From Pyrinomonadaceae bacterium (GTDB lineage: Bacteria > Acidobacteriota > Blastocatellia > Pyrinomonadales > Pyrinomonadaceae): a stretch of DNA of 64,000 nt. The stretch is from the NCBI GenBank assembly GCA_030841105.1, contig JAVEDE010000125.1, forward strand, positions 62,001 to 126,000, given 5' to 3'. Position 1 is the first letter of the stretch; each line of letters begins with the position of its first letter. The notes beneath the pieces are model-generated. The model was given only the letters and a program-made list of their open reading frames with translations. It had not been told where the DNA came from and searched no databases. Below, piece after piece: positions 24,891 to 34,756 of this stretch. The translations under genes and the position numbers were made by a program.

Positions 24891-26080
24891 TTGATTCCAC
24901 TTGCCCCTATCAGTCCGGCTAATTTCGCGGCTGCCTTTTCCAAGCCACGCTGCCGCGCTTGTGTGACGCGAATCCCCGTCTCCCAGTAGATTTGGCGAAT
25001 GTTTAGGAGTCCGTCACTCCTCTCGAATTTCGGGTCGAGCCTTCCCACCAAACGATCGCCTTCCAGGATGGGCAACACGTAGTAACCGTATTGCCGCAGC
25101 GCGCCGGGGACGAAAGCCTCGAAGCGGTAATCGAAATTGAACAGCCTGAGTGCGCGTGCCCGATCACGCAGCACCGGATCGAACGGGCTGAGCAGTCGCG
25201 TTCTCGCGGGCGGTTCGGGGAGACTACCGAGTCTGCGCTCCCAGTCGCACACGGCAAAGCTGACTCTCCCTTTCGCGCCGTCGCTTGATTCCAACAGCAC
25301 CGGGATAATGCGCCCGGCCTGCGCCGCCTCCGTGCACCATGCCTTCGCTTCGGCAATCCCGATAGTATGCCAGAACTCGGCGATCTCTTTCGGGGTTGCA
25401 ACCACCAGACGCTCAAGCGCCGTGTGACATGCCCACTCGACGTGCTCCCGCTCAGTCGGCTGCGGCTGTCGGCTGTGACCGGGCAAGACCCTTTCGGTCA
25501 GGTCATACACTTTCTGAAATTTCTCGCGGCGAGCAATCATCAACTCGCCCGTAGACCAGAGGTATTCGAGCGCGGCCTTCTGCGGCTTCCATCCCCACCA
25601 AGCCGTGGGGACGCCCCGGTGCTTGTGCTCGAAGTCGAGCGAGCGGAGCGCGCCTTCGCGAACGATGCGTTCGCGCACCTGAGCTATGATCTTGTCCGGC
25701 TCTTCGCCCATGCGTTCCCGCCACCAGGATTTTTTCCAGATGCGCTCGCGCTCCCGGTCGAAGCGCGGTTTCCAGTGGGCGAACCACTTGGTCGGGACGG
25801 CGGAAGCGTCGTGCGTCCAGTGCTCGAAGAGGCTGCGGTCTTGCTCCAACAACCGCGAGAGGTGCTGAGGCCGGTAGGCGTCGAGGCGGCTGGCGAGCGT
25901 GAGGTGCTGCGCCCGCTCGACCACATTGATCGAGTCGAGTTGGACGAAGCCCATCTGTTCGATCAGTTTTTGCAGCGCGGCCGGTGTGACCCGGCGGCCG
26001 GGGTCTGCGAGCAACCCCTGTGCGCCCATCAAGAGCCGACGTGCCGCCTCTGCTGTGACAACGGGTAGATTCATATCCAT
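24878..26080 (-). CDS. YcaQ-like winged-helix DNA glycosylase
   Basis: 400 aa, the usual length for the AlkX/YcaQ (HTH_42) family. Conserved features: VQLDSINVVERAQHLTLASR near residue 50 including the QLD catalytic block, FEHWTHDASAVP, and the C-terminal LLSPFDPVLRDRARALRLFN, with DYRFEAFVP. Family members unhook interstrand crosslinks or excise alkylated bases. It lies 3 kb from tag and SRAP-type repair genes are also in the window. The esterase gene overlaps its 3' end. Confidence 0.88.
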   Translation of the reverse strand: MDMNLPVVTAEAARRLLMGAQGLLADPGRRVTPAALQKLIEQMGFVQLDSINVVERAQHLTLASRLDAYRPQHLSRLLEQDRSLFEHWTHDASAVPTKWFAHWKPRFDRERERIWKKSWWRERMGEEPDKIIAQVRERIVREGALRSLDFEHKHRGVPTAWWGWKPQKAALEYLWSTGELMIARREKFQKVYDLTERVLPGHSRQPQPTEREHVEWACHTALERLVVATPKEIAEFWHTIGIAEAKAWCTEAAQAGRIIPVLLESSDGAKGRVSFAVCDWERRLGSLPEPPARTRLLSPFDPVLRDRARALRLFNFDYRFEAFVPGALRQYGYYVLPILEGDRLVGRLDPKFERSDGLLNIRQIYWETGIRVTQARQRGLEKAAAKLAGLIGASGIKWPR

Positions 26081-26171
26081 CTTTGCGCGCTTTACCGGCG
26101 GAGCTTCTTACACTTTAATAGCACCGTCGGCGTAGAGCCAGTGCATAACAAAGGGTGGGCAAAAATCGAGC

Positions 26172-26912
26172 ATGCGTAACGGGCTGTGGTCAATGTTGGG
26201 CGGGTTACTTTCAACCATCGCACCCGCGCGGGGCGGCGACTCGCAGGGAAGCGTGCACAAACGCGCGGTCGAGGTCGGAGCAGAAAACTACACTTATCAG
26301 GTTTACGTTCCCGGCGATCTTCAAGACAACCTGCCCGTGATTGTTTTTCTACACGGCATCGGCCAGCGCGGCGCGGGCGGGTTCGTGCCGACGGAAGGCA
26401 CAGCCGGTGCGCTCGTCCGTCATTACCTCGGACAAGTTCCCGCCATCGTCTTACTGCCGCAGTGTCGCCCGGACAAGTTCTGGGCAGACCCGACGATGGA
26501 TCGAATGGTCATGGATGCTCTGGAGCGGGCGGTGAAGGAGTTCGGCGCAGACCCCAACCGCGTGTACCTGACGGGTGTTTCGATGGGCGGCTACGGCGTC
26601 TGGCATCTGGCGTCGCACCACCCCGAAAAGTTCGCGGCGCTCGTCTCGATTTGCGGCGGGAGTCCGCTGCAAAACGGCGACCGCTTCTCTCCGATAGCCC
26701 GCAAGATAGGCGGGACTCCGGCGTGGCTCTTCCACGGCTCGGACGATCCGGTCGTGTCCGCGAACGAGTCTCGCCAGATGGTCGAGGCGATCAAGGTCAA
26801 TCACGGGAACGTTAAATATAATGAGTACCCCGGCGTCGGGCACAACGTCTGGTTGCAGGTGATTGCGGAGCAGGACTTGATGCCGTGGCTGTTGGCGCAA
26901 AGCCTCGGATGA
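26172..26912 (+). CDS. PHB-depolymerase/feruloyl-esterase-like alpha/beta hydrolase
   Basis: 246 aa. VIVFLHGIGQRGAGG, nucleophile Ser in LTGVSMGGYGVWHLA, Asp in HGSDDPVVSA and His in YPGVGHNVW form a complete triad. It belongs to the esterase-D/PHB-depolymerase-like group acting on acyl esters. The N-terminus (MLGGLLSTIAPARGGD) could be a weak signal peptide. No Shine-Dalgarno precedes the ATG. It is a different subfamily from the esterase at 24090. Confidence 0.85.
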   Translation: MRNGLWSMLGGLLSTIAPARGGDSQGSVHKRAVEVGAENYTYQVYVPGDLQDNLPVIVFLHGIGQRGAGGFVPTEGTAGALVRHYLGQVPAIVLLPQCRPDKFWADPTMDRMVMDALERAVKEFGADPNRVYLTGVSMGGYGVWHLASHHPEKFAALVSICGGSPLQNGDRFSPIARKIGGTPAWLFHGSDDPVVSANESRQMVEAIKVNHGNVKYNEYPGVGHNVWLQVIAEQDLMPWLLAQSLG

Positions 26913-27018
26913 AGTCCTGTGCAAAAGTTTCGACGCGTTGATCAGCCGCGCCGTCGTCCGACACTTCGCCGGAGACGAGCGGCACTTCAACCGAAGGCTC
27001 GACGAGATGCGGCGGGCG

Positions 27019-28680
27019 TTAAGTCCGCGGTGACGACGCGACCGGCTCGTGCTCCGGGTCAATGGTGGTGAACTCCGCCATCACCATCCGCTCGCCGGTT
27101 TCAGCGCAGCACTCGGCTTCGGTCGGGGGCGACCCGTCGCCCGCGCGTGGCAGGTAGAGCGAGACCAGCAGCGCGAGCGCCGCGAGCACGCCTCCAACCC
27201 AGAAGACGCTATGGATGGCCGAGGCCATCGCTCCGCGCAGCGCGTCGAGTGTGGCGGGGGGCAGAGAGGCGCGCGCCGCCGGGTCAATCAGCGCGTTGGG
27301 ATTGGCGGCCAACTCCGTCGCCCGTTCGACGGTGAGCGCGCCTTGACCGCTGCGCGCAACTTCGCCGAGCCGCGCCGTGAGACCCGCCGACAGCACCGCG
27401 CCCATCACGGCGACTCCGACCGCGCCGCCGATGGAACGGGAAAACTGGTTGAGCGAAGTTGCGATTCCGAGTTGAGCGCGCGCGACGGATTGCTGCACCG
27501 CGATGAGCAGGGTGAGCATCGTCAGTCCGAGTCCCGCCCCGATCAGAATCAAATCCAGATAGAGCCAGAGCCGTGTCGTTTCTCTTTGGTACATGGCAAG
27601 GAGGATGAAGCCGAACGTCATCAGGGCGAAGCCCGTGATGCACGTCGGGCGAAACCCCACCCTCAGCAGCAGTCGCCCGCCGATGATTGACATCCCGACC
27701 CAACTCAGCAACAGCGGCGTCAGCAGCGACCCCGCCTGCGTCGCCGTCGCACCGAGCGCGCCCTGCGCGAAAAGTGGGACAAAGGAGATCGCGCCGAACA
27801 TCCCGACTCCGGCGAGAAAGCCCGCGACGACTGACACCGTGACGACCCGGTTGCGAAACAGTTGGAAAGGGATCAGAGGATCGGCGGCGCGTCGTTCGAC
27901 CCAGACGAAGCACAGGAAAAGCACCGTCGCCCCGGCGACGAGCGCGAGGTTGCGTGTGGCTAACAGCGTCGAGATGCTCGCCCCGCCTTCCACGAGCGCC
28001 AGCATCAACATCGTGATGGCGGCCATGAGCAAGGCGGCTCCCGTGTAATCAATCGAGGGGCGTTCGGTTCGCGCCGGCTCTTTCAAAGCGAGCCCAATGA
28101 TGAAGGCCGCCGCCAGCCCGACCGGCAGATTGATGTAGAAGACCCACGGCCAAGACCATTGGTCGGTGATGAAGCCGCCGAGGATCGGCCCGATGACACT
28201 GGCAAACCCCCACACGCCGCTGAAGTAGGCTTGCATGCGCGCCCGCTCCGCGACCGTAAAGATGTCGCCGATGATGGTCATGCCGAGCGGCACGAGCGCG
28301 CCCGCGCCTAACCCTTGAATCGCGCGAAACGCGATCAACTGCGTCATCGAGCCGGACGTGCCGGACAGGACGGAGCCGAGCAGGAAGATGGCGATGCCGA
28401 TTTGATAAAACAGGCGACGCCCGTACAGGTCGGAGAGCTTGCCCCAGACGGGCACTGTCACCGTCGAAGTGATCAAGTAGGCCGAGAAGACCCAACTGTA
28501 ATGGTTCAACCCGCCGAGCGTGGCGATCACGGTGGGCATCGCCGTGCCGACCACGGTCGCTTCAAGCGCGGCGAGAAACATCCCGGTCATCACACCCGCC
28601 GTCACAGCCCAGCGTCGCCGCGTGGACATGCTGAGAGTCGGCCTATTGACGTCGGCGACACTGCCCCCTGGTTCTTTCAT
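27019..28680 (-). CDS. DHA2-family (EmrB/QacA) drug efflux MFS transporter
   Basis: 553 aa with about 14 hydrophobic segments. Motif A is GKLSDLYGRR after TM2; motif C-like GPILGGFITDQWSWPWVFYI marks TM5, the antiporter signature. This size and 14-TM plan define DHA2 proton antiporters exporting drugs or lipophilic compounds. The C-terminal ~40 residues are cytoplasmic and charged. An ATG at residue 17 is an alternative start. No TetR/MarR regulator is next to it; the downstream gene on the same strand begins 338 bp away. Confidence 0.93.
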   Translation of the reverse strand: MKEPGGSVADVNRPTLSMSTRRRWAVTAGVMTGMFLAALEATVVGTAMPTVIATLGGLNHYSWVFSAYLITSTVTVPVWGKLSDLYGRRLFYQIGIAIFLLGSVLSGTSGSMTQLIAFRAIQGLGAGALVPLGMTIIGDIFTVAERARMQAYFSGVWGFASVIGPILGGFITDQWSWPWVFYINLPVGLAAAFIIGLALKEPARTERPSIDYTGAALLMAAITMLMLALVEGGASISTLLATRNLALVAGATVLFLCFVWVERRAADPLIPFQLFRNRVVTVSVVAGFLAGVGMFGAISFVPLFAQGALGATATQAGSLLTPLLLSWVGMSIIGGRLLLRVGFRPTCITGFALMTFGFILLAMYQRETTRLWLYLDLILIGAGLGLTMLTLLIAVQQSVARAQLGIATSLNQFSRSIGGAVGVAVMGAVLSAGLTARLGEVARSGQGALTVERATELAANPNALIDPAARASLPPATLDALRGAMASAIHSVFWVGGVLAALALLVSLYLPRAGDGSPPTEAECCAETGERMVMAEFTTIDPEHEPVASSPRT

Positions 28681-28799
28681 TCTGCACCTGCCTCACAGTT
28701 TTTGATGTCGTACCTGTTTTACCTTAAGGCAGGAATAAACGCGAGGCAACGCGCAGGACTCTGAAGGCAGAGTGGTTTGAACTGCGACGCCGCAATTCG

Positions 28800-29861
28800 T
28801 TAAGGCTTCGCCTCGAAAATAAGATTGAAGGGTGTCTCGGTGGCGCGCCGGAAATGTTTGAATCCCCCGGCCGACACCACCTCGCGCAGTCTGGCTTCGC
28901 CCGCTTGCGCTCCGAGCGCAAGCCCTACTTCCTGTGACAGGGAAGCCGGGGTGCAAAGCAATGTCGAAGCGGAATAGTAGATGCGCCCGACCGGGTTCAG
29001 ATTGTCTTCCACGCGATCCCCGGCGAACGGCTCGACGATCATCCAAGTCCCTTCGGGCGCGAGCGATTCTCTGACGTGGGTGGCCGCGCCCACCGGGTCG
29101 CCCATGTCATGCAAGCAATCGAAGAAGGTCACGAAGTCGTAGTTGCCGCCCGGATAATCTTTAGCTTTAGCCACCGCGAACTCCACCCGCTCAGCCACCC
29201 CCGCCTCAGACGCTTTCTGCCGCGCCATTTCGATAGACTTATCGTGATAATCGAAACCGACGAAAGTAGAATTGGGGAAGGCGTGCGCCATCAGAATTGT
29301 CGAAGCGCCAAGCCCGCACCCCACGTCCGCCACTTTCGCCCCGGCCTTGAGCTTGGCCTCGACTCCTTCAAAAGCGGGAATCCAAGTGCTGACCAGATTG
29401 GCGGCATAACCGGGGCGGAAAAACATTTCCGTCCCGCGAAACAATCCGTGATCGTGTTGATGCCAACCGAAACCCTCTCCGGTGCGAAATGCTTCCGTAA
29501 TTTTCGGCACGGCTTTCAGCGCAGAGACGGCCAGCAAGAAAGCGCCGGGTAAATATGCCGGACTCTGTTCGTCGGCTAGAGCGAAGGCTTGCTCCGGGGT
29601 CAGAAAGTAACGCTCAGTCCCGGCATCATATTCGACGTAACCGCCCGCCGCCTGCGAGTTGAGCCACTCGCGCACGTAACGCTCGGCCGTGTTGGTGCGC
29701 GCGGCTAATTCGGCGGAAGTGAGCGGTTGCTCTGCCTGCGCCAGCGCCTTGTAGAGGCCGAGGCTTTCGCCGATGACAACCAGACCGGCATGGAAGGCGG
29801 CGCCGAAATCTGCGACGAACTTTCCCAACAATTGATTCAACTTTTCTTCATTGATAGACAT
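28800..29861 (-). CDS. Class I SAM-dependent methyltransferase with N-terminal winged helix
   Basis: 353 aa, GGAG 8 bp before the ATG. Residues 1-90 form a winged-helix dimerisation region (AELAARTNTAERYVREWLNS). The Rossmann part has motif I VADVGCGLGASTILMAHAFP, acidic VGFDYHDKS, motif III-like YDFVTFFDCLHDMGDP. The family (Rv2258c-like) methylates small molecules; substrate unknown. It is transcribed towards the MFS gene, with 119 bp between them. Confidence 0.88.
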   Translation of the reverse strand: MSINEEKLNQLLGKFVADFGAAFHAGLVVIGESLGLYKALAQAEQPLTSAELAARTNTAERYVREWLNSQAAGGYVEYDAGTERYFLTPEQAFALADEQSPAYLPGAFLLAVSALKAVPKITEAFRTGEGFGWHQHDHGLFRGTEMFFRPGYAANLVSTWIPAFEGVEAKLKAGAKVADVGCGLGASTILMAHAFPNSTFVGFDYHDKSIEMARQKASEAGVAERVEFAVAKAKDYPGGNYDFVTFFDCLHDMGDPVGAATHVRESLAPEGTWMIVEPFAGDRVEDNLNPVGRIYYSASTLLCTPASLSQEVGLALGAQAGEARLREVVSAGGFKHFRRATETPFNLIFEAKP

Positions 29862-30050
29862 TCAACTCTCTCCTTTGGCGAGGTAGTAATCAGGCGGGAC
29901 GCTTTTACACGAAAGCGGCGCGAGCGTCAACGAGTTCGCCGGTCGCTCCTGCTTTCGTTAAGAGAAGTAACGAACGCTGGTTCTGCCCGATAGAATTGAT
30001 CCGACGCTTGAGGCGATAGTTGAAAAAGAAAGCGGCTGTTGAAAAAGAAA

Positions 30051-30081
30051 GCGGCCGCTTTCTACTTGAGAAAGCGGCCGC
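30051..30081 (-). terminator. Intrinsic terminator of the HD-GYP gene
   Basis: Perfect 13-bp stem GCGGCCGCTTTCT with a 5-base loop; on the minus strand it is followed by TTTCTTTTTC. A 17-bp block (TTGAAAAAGAAAGCGGC) is directly duplicated just beyond (30020-30056), adding a second T-rich run. Confidence 0.85.
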
Positions 30082-30106
30082 CTCTGTTAGAGCGAAATGT
30101 GTGTGG

Positions 30107-30799
30107 CTAGCAGTCGCCGCCGTCGTGCTCGACGGGGTGCATGTCGAGGAAGGCTTCGATGACGCGCGGGTCGAATTGTTTGCCGCCGTGGGCGACGAGT
30201 TCGCGGACGGCTTCGTTGTGGGTGCGCGGGGCGGAGTAGGGGCGGCGCGCCACCATCGCGTCGTAGGTATCAACGACCTGCACGATGCGCGCCATGAGCG
30301 GGATGTCTTCGCCGCCGAGGCGGTGCGGGTAGCCTTTGCCGTCCCATCGTTCGTGGTGGTGCTGGGTGCGGATGCGCAGTTCCGGCGAGAGGTTGAAGTA
30401 GGTGGCTAAGAGCGCGCCGAGACTCGGATGCAGGTGCAGGACGAACTGCTCCATGCGTGTCGGGCGGCGCGGGCGGTTGAGCACGACTTCGGGCACGAGT
30501 ATCTTGCCGATGTCGTGCAGCATGGCGGTCGAGGATAATTGTTGCAGGCGTGAGTCGTTGAAGTTGAAGGCGCGCCCCGTGACGCGTGCGAGCCGCGCTA
30601 CGCGTACGGAGTGTTCGTAAGTGGAGGGGCGCGTGCGCTTCAGGCGTGAGACGAGGACGTGCGTGCCGTTCTTCCGGTGCGCATGCCCCAGCGACTTGAA
30701 GCGCGCGCAGGCCGTCTGGAGATAGCCCGCCCAGCTCTGGTTGAGCAGCCGGACGGTCGCCGCCGCGCTCGCATCCATCATCGTCAACTCATCTTGCAT
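30107..30799 (-). CDS. HD-GYP domain protein (putative c-di-GMP phosphodiesterase)
   Basis: 230 aa from the ATG at 30799 (AGGAGG 11 bp upstream; the frame also extends to 31006). The HD site is MLHDIGK and the extended HHERWDGKGYP carries the GYP motif; further ligands lie in TYEHSVRVARL, LHPSLGA and QVVDTYDAM. The domain hydrolyses cyclic di-GMP. No receiver or sensor domain is attached; residues 1-60 are helical. Single gene with its own terminator, divergent from the DUF4388 gene. Confidence 0.9.
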   Translation of the reverse strand: MQDELTMMDASAAATVRLLNQSWAGYLQTACARFKSLGHAHRKNGTHVLVSRLKRTRPSTYEHSVRVARLARVTGRAFNFNDSRLQQLSSTAMLHDIGKILVPEVVLNRPRRPTRMEQFVLHLHPSLGALLATYFNLSPELRIRTQHHHERWDGKGYPHRLGGEDIPLMARIVQVVDTYDAMVARRPYSAPRTHNEAVRELVAHGGKQFDPRVIEAFLDMHPVEHDGGDC

Positions 30800-31279
30800 C
30801 CGTTTTGATTCCTCCTGTGGGTCGTAGCGCCGGACTGTGATGTCGTTCAAAGAGGCTTCGCCGGGCGACCGCACACGCGCGGGCAGGAGCATCTTTGAAT
30901 AACCGTATCGGGGGTGATAACCGTCGTGCTTTTGATAGCACACGGCATGCCACGTTTCCTCCGTGCAACAAGAGTCTGGACGCTGCACGGCGTCGCCCCG
31001 CATCACACAAAAGGCGCGGAAAAGTTAAGGATAACAGGACTGAAAGTTGGGAAGAGTGAGTTGAGAAACAACCTCAGCCGGGAATATAACACGGCCGTTC
31101 CGGGGGGCGTGATCGTTAGCGTACATAACGGGCGAAAAATGCGCGGCGGGCTATACGAAAAGGGGTTTAAGGGCGACCGAAATACAGCACCGCCGCCGCG
31201 TCTCGCAGCATGCGACTATCCCGCTGCGCCGTGTGTGCTAAACTTTTCTCCGCGAAAGTTTCGACTGCGGGCGGCAACG
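30800..31279. other. Divergent intergenic region, HD-GYP / DUF4388
   Basis: 480 bp. Frames stay open from both genes into it, but without ribosome sites or conserved sequence, so it is treated as upstream regulatory DNA. No clear promoter can be assigned. Confidence 0.4.
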
Positions 31280-32026
31280 ATGAAGGACGCGCACACGGAC
31301 ACGGATTACAGCGAAGAGGTCGAGACGGCGTTGCTCGACGTTGAGTTGTTTCTGAAATACAGGTCGCACGCGCGCGCGATAGCGCGGCTGCAAGAGGCCA
31401 TCAAGCAGAACCCGCACGCGATCAAATTGCGCGAGCGTCTGCGCGAAGTCGCCGCCGCCAACAGCCAGCCCGAAGAGGCGGCGCGCCAGTGTCTCGCGCT
31501 CGTCAAACTCTACGTCGCGCGCGACAACTTCGACTCCGCGCAGGAACGACTCCTCGCGGCCAAGCAGGCCGACCCGCGCCTCAACATCGCGCCCGGCCTC
31601 GAAGCCATCCGCCGCGCGCGCCGTCCAGACCTCGCGCCGCCACCCGCTGCCGCCACGAACATGACATCCACCGCCGTCGCTGCGGCGCGCGCCGTCACCT
31701 TCGCCGGAGACCTCTCGGTCGTCAGTATTTTCGACGCCGTGCAGGTCATCGAAAACGCGCGGCTCACCGGCACACTCACGCTCACGTCACCGGACGCCAT
31801 AGCGGGCGCGGCCACCGGACGCATCCACTTCAACGAGGGGCGCATCGCCTCGGCCGAAAGCGGCCACGACAAAGACGCCGACGCGCTGCGTCGCCTCGTC
31901 GAGTTGACCGGCGGCCAATTCGACTTCGAGAGATCAAGCGACAGTTATCCCACGACCCTGCAAGCCACCAGCAACACGAGCCTGCTCCTGAACGCACTGC
32001 GCGAACTGGACGAGGAGAATAAATAG
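31280..32026 (+). CDS. TPR plus DUF4388 (PATAN) regulatory protein
   Basis: 248 aa from the ATG at 31280. Residues 10-90 are TPR-like (AIARLQEAIKQNPHAIKLRE; AARQCLALVKLYVARDNFDS). Residues ~140-245 form a DUF4388/PATAN domain (FAGDLSVVSIFDAVQVIENA, RLTGTLTL, GRIHFNEGRIASAESG, LTGGQFDFE). PATAN proteins act in gliding, surface sensing and two-component output in Acidobacteriota, Myxococcota and Cyanobacteria. Opposite strand to the HD-GYP gene. Confidence 0.8.
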   Translation: MKDAHTDTDYSEEVETALLDVELFLKYRSHARAIARLQEAIKQNPHAIKLRERLREVAAANSQPEEAARQCLALVKLYVARDNFDSAQERLLAAKQADPRLNIAPGLEAIRRARRPDLAPPPAAATNMTSTAVAAARAVTFAGDLSVVSIFDAVQVIENARLTGTLTLTSPDAIAGAATGRIHFNEGRIASAESGHDKDADALRRLVELTGGQFDFERSSDSYPTTLQATSNTSLLLNALRELDEENK

Positions 32027-32035
32027 GGGATGGTA

Positions 32036-32157
32036 GAAGGTGAAAGGGTAAGGGGTAAAGGGGAAGGGAAAGACAAAAGCGGGGCGCAGCCATTCGATGC
32101 CGCGTCCCGCTTCCTGTTTTTCCCTTTTACCTTTCCCCTTACCCTTTTCCCTTTCGC
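32036..32157. repeat. Purine/pyrimidine-armed inverted repeat
   Basis: A purine arm made of AAAGGG/GGGG/AAGGG blocks (to ~32090) faces a pyrimidine arm of its complement (CCCTTTTACC, CCCCTTACCC, 32116-32155) around a GC-rich centre. It separates two convergent genes and could act as a bidirectional terminator. The same word family recurs at 34.7 and 54.1 kb. Confidence 0.75.
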
Positions 32158-32919
32158 TTAATCGAGCAGGACGCGCGCGCGGAGGGCTTCGGCGCGTTCG
32201 AGGGCGGCGTGGAGGCGTAGAAACTGTTGATAGTTCTGGCTGCGCTTTTCGATGCGTGCGCGCTCCGAGCCGCTGAGATCGTTTAAGAGGATGAGATCGA
32301 GAAAGTCGTAGTAGTCGGGCGCGGCCTTGGGCGGCAGTTCGCGCGCGTAAGAGGTGCGCGCGTTGTCTTCGGCGGTGAAGCCTGCGAGCGCGTCGAAGAG
32401 GTGATCGGTGGTGACGTGCGAGGCTTCGCGCGCGAGACGGATGGGCAGGCGCAACTCGAAAAAGCGCAAGCCTTCGGGCGTCGTCACGGCGCGCAGAGAC
32501 TTCGCGCCCTCGCCGTCGAAAGGCGAGTCGGGGTCAACCAGTATGCGCAGGAGTCTCGGTTGGTCTTCGACGCTCACGGTGTCGAGCGCGAGTTGCACGC
32601 GGTCGGCCAAGAATTTTTCAAACTGCGCGTCGAACGGGTAAGTGATGCGACCCTGACAGCCGACCGCTTCGCCCTCGCCCGCCGTGTCGTGCGGCAGGCG
32701 CGCGGGGCACGTCGTGCAGATGGTCGTCTCCTCCTGCATCCGCTCGATCTCGATGCTGGAACGCTCGACGAAACGCAGCTTCTCCTCGGACGGCGCGGCC
32801 TGCTCGCCCGTCGTCACGCGCGTGTGGATGTTGCCGAGCCGCCCCCACGCGCGCAGGTGTTCCTCCGTGTAACGCGCGCGCAACTGGCACGGGTATTCAA
32901 TCGCAAACTCTAAGGACAA
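32158..32919 (-). CDS. Conserved-looking protein of unknown function with CxxC
   Basis: 253 aa. One CTTC motif (residues ~67-70) with a further Cys (GCQGRITYPF) near residue 88 suggests a metal-binding ribbon. The rest is helical and charged (VQLALDTVSVEDQPRLLRIL; ARIEKRSQNYQQFLRLHAAL). No enzyme motif. It is convergent with the DUF4388 gene across a repeat. Family not recognised. Confidence 0.65.
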   Translation of the reverse strand: MSLEFAIEYPCQLRARYTEEHLRAWGRLGNIHTRVTTGEQAAPSEEKLRFVERSSIEIERMQEETTICTTCPARLPHDTAGEGEAVGCQGRITYPFDAQFEKFLADRVQLALDTVSVEDQPRLLRILVDPDSPFDGEGAKSLRAVTTPEGLRFFELRLPIRLAREASHVTTDHLFDALAGFTAEDNARTSYARELPPKAAPDYYDFLDLILLNDLSGSERARIEKRSQNYQQFLRLHAALERAEALRARVLLD

Positions 32920-33071
32920 ACTGCCTCCCGCCCCGACAAATTCTCAAGCCCGTTTTGACGGTGACGGACAAATGTCGCGCGCCTTCTTAACGTGCCGTCG
33001 GGGTGCGAGCGTATAATAACAAAGACCCGGCGCGAGCGTTAGGTACGGCAAATGATCGAAGGGCGACGCGG

Positions 33072-33299
33072 ATGAAGGCTGCCAAAGGCGAAGAATATCT
33101 ACAGATGTATCCCGAAGGAACGGGGCGTTGGATGAACCAGTGCGTGGCCTGCCAGCGGAAGGGTTACAAACCCGACATGCCTGACGTTATTTACCCCGGC
33201 TACCTCGCCCGGAATTTGCGGAAATACTTTACGCCGCTCGACGTGGATGAAAGCGGCAGGTGTGATCAATGTCGAGACGCGTCGTTGAAGACCGTGTGA
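33072..33299 (+). CDS. Small four-cysteine zinc-ribbon-like protein
   Basis: 75 aa from the ATG at 33072. CVACQRKGY near residue 25 and CDQCRDAS near the C-terminus give two CxxC pairs suited to one zinc site. Between them DVIYPGYLARNLRKYFTPLD is basic-aromatic. Probably a nucleic-acid- or protein-binding small protein. Shine-Dalgarno is weak (GAAGGG 10 bp upstream). Confidence 0.6.
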   Translation: MKAAKGEEYLQMYPEGTGRWMNQCVACQRKGYKPDMPDVIYPGYLARNLRKYFTPLDVDESGRCDQCRDASLKTV

Positions 33300-33388
33300 G
33301 TGTCGTCGAAATAATGTAGTCGAACTTTCAGCGCGCACGCGTTCACGCCGAGCGTCGTGGCAAATTTGACCGACGGAGTTTCCCCAAG

Positions 33389-34756
33389 ATGGCGACCGCA
33401 CACACAGCCCCGTTAGCGCGCGCGAAACGCGCCGGCTCGCCCCTCTTCGACCTGCTCGCCTTCCGACGCGACCCTCTGGAGTTTCTCACGCGCATCGCGC
33501 GCGAACACGGCGACGTGGTTCACTTCCGCATGGGGCCGCAACACGTCCTCTTGCTCAATCACCCCGATCTGATCCGCGACGCGCTCGTCACGCGCGGCGA
33601 CCACTTCCACAAGGGGCGCGCCCTCCAGCGTTCCAAACGCCTTCTCGGCGAGGGACTCTTGACGAGCGAGGGCGAACACCATCGCCGCCAGCGACGACTA
33701 GCGCAGCCAGCCTTTCACCGCAAGCGCGTCGAGAGTTACGGCGCGGTGATGGTCGAGTACGCCGCACGCAACAGCGCGCGCTGGCACGACGGCGAGACGC
33801 TCGACATCGCGCACGAGATGATGCGGCTCACGCTCTCCATCGTCGGGAAGACTTTGTTCGACTCGGACGTTGAATCCGAGGCCGACGAGATCGGCGGCGC
33901 GCTCACGGAGATGCTCGAACTTTTCCAGATGCTCCTGCTGCCTTATTCGGAGTATCTCGAAAAGTTGCCGCTCCCCGCCAACCGCCGCTTCACGCGTTCG
34001 CGCGCCAAGCTCGACGCGGTCATCTATCGCATCATCAACGAGCGTCGCGCGAACGGCGCGGACAGGGGCGACCTGCTCTCCATGCTCCTGCTCGCGCAGG
34101 ACGAAGAGGGCGCGACCGGCGGCATGAGCGACGAACAACTGCGCGACGAAGCGTTGACGATCTTTCTCGCCGGTCATGAGACGACCGCCAACGCGCTCGC
34201 GTGGACGTGGTATCTGCTCGCGCAGAACCCGGAGGCGGAGGCGCGTCTCCACGCTGAACTCGACGCCGTGCTCGAAGGCGACAGGTTGCCGACCGTGGAA
34301 GACCTCCCGCGCCTGCGTTACACGGAGATGGTCTTTGCCGAATCAATGCGGCTCTTTCCACCGGCGTGGGTCGTCGGTCGGCTCGCCGTCAAGGATTACG
34401 CGGTCGGCGATTTTGTCGCAGAGGTAGGAACGCTCGTCCTCCTCAGTCAATATGTGATGCACCGCGACCCGCGTTTCTTCCCAGACCCCTTGCGCTTCGA
34501 CCCGGAACGCTTCGCGCCGGAAGCGAAAGAGGCGCGCCCGCAATATGCATACTTTCCCTTCGGCGGCGGCGCGCGTCGCTGCATCGGCGAGGGCTTCGCG
34601 TGGATGGAAGGGACGCTCCTCGTCGCCGCCATCGCACGCCGCTGGCGCATGCGACTCGCCCCCGCGCACCCGGTCGTCCCGCTCCCGCGTATGACGCTCC
34701 GCCCGAAGCACGGCCTGCGGATGATTATGGAAGAGAGGGGAAGGGTGACAGGGTAA
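33389..34756 (+). CDS. Cytochrome P450 monooxygenase
   Basis: 455 aa. I-helix [18 protein letters not shown]-helix ExxR in [14 protein letters not shown] region (FDPERFAPE) and heme-binding [16 protein letters not shown] with the axial Cys are all present. The layout resembles soluble bacterial CYP102/CYP110-like enzymes (fatty-acid or terpene hydroxylation), but substrate cannot be set. No ferredoxin or reductase gene is adjacent, so redox partners must come from elsewhere. Confidence 0.95.
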   Translation: MATAHTAPLARAKRAGSPLFDLLAFRRDPLEFLTRIAREHGDVVHFRMGPQHVLLLNHPDLIRDALVTRGDHFHKGRALQRSKRLLGEGLLTSEGEHHRRQRRLAQPAFHRKRVESYGAVMVEYAARNSARWHDGETLDIAHEMMRLTLSIVGKTLFDSDVESEADEIGGALTEMLELFQMLLLPYSEYLEKLPLPANRRFTRSRAKLDAVIYRIINERRANGADRGDLLSMLLLAQDEEGATGGMSDEQLRDEALTIFLAGHETTANALAWTWYLLAQNPEAEARLHAELDAVLEGDRLPTVEDLPRLRYTEMVFAESMRLFPPAWVVGRLAVKDYAVGDFVAEVGTLVLLSQYVMHRDPRFFPDPLRFDPERFAPEAKEARPQYAYFPFGGGARRCIGEGFAWMEGTLLVAAIARRWRMRLAPAHPVVPLPRMTLRPKHGLRMIMEERGRVTG

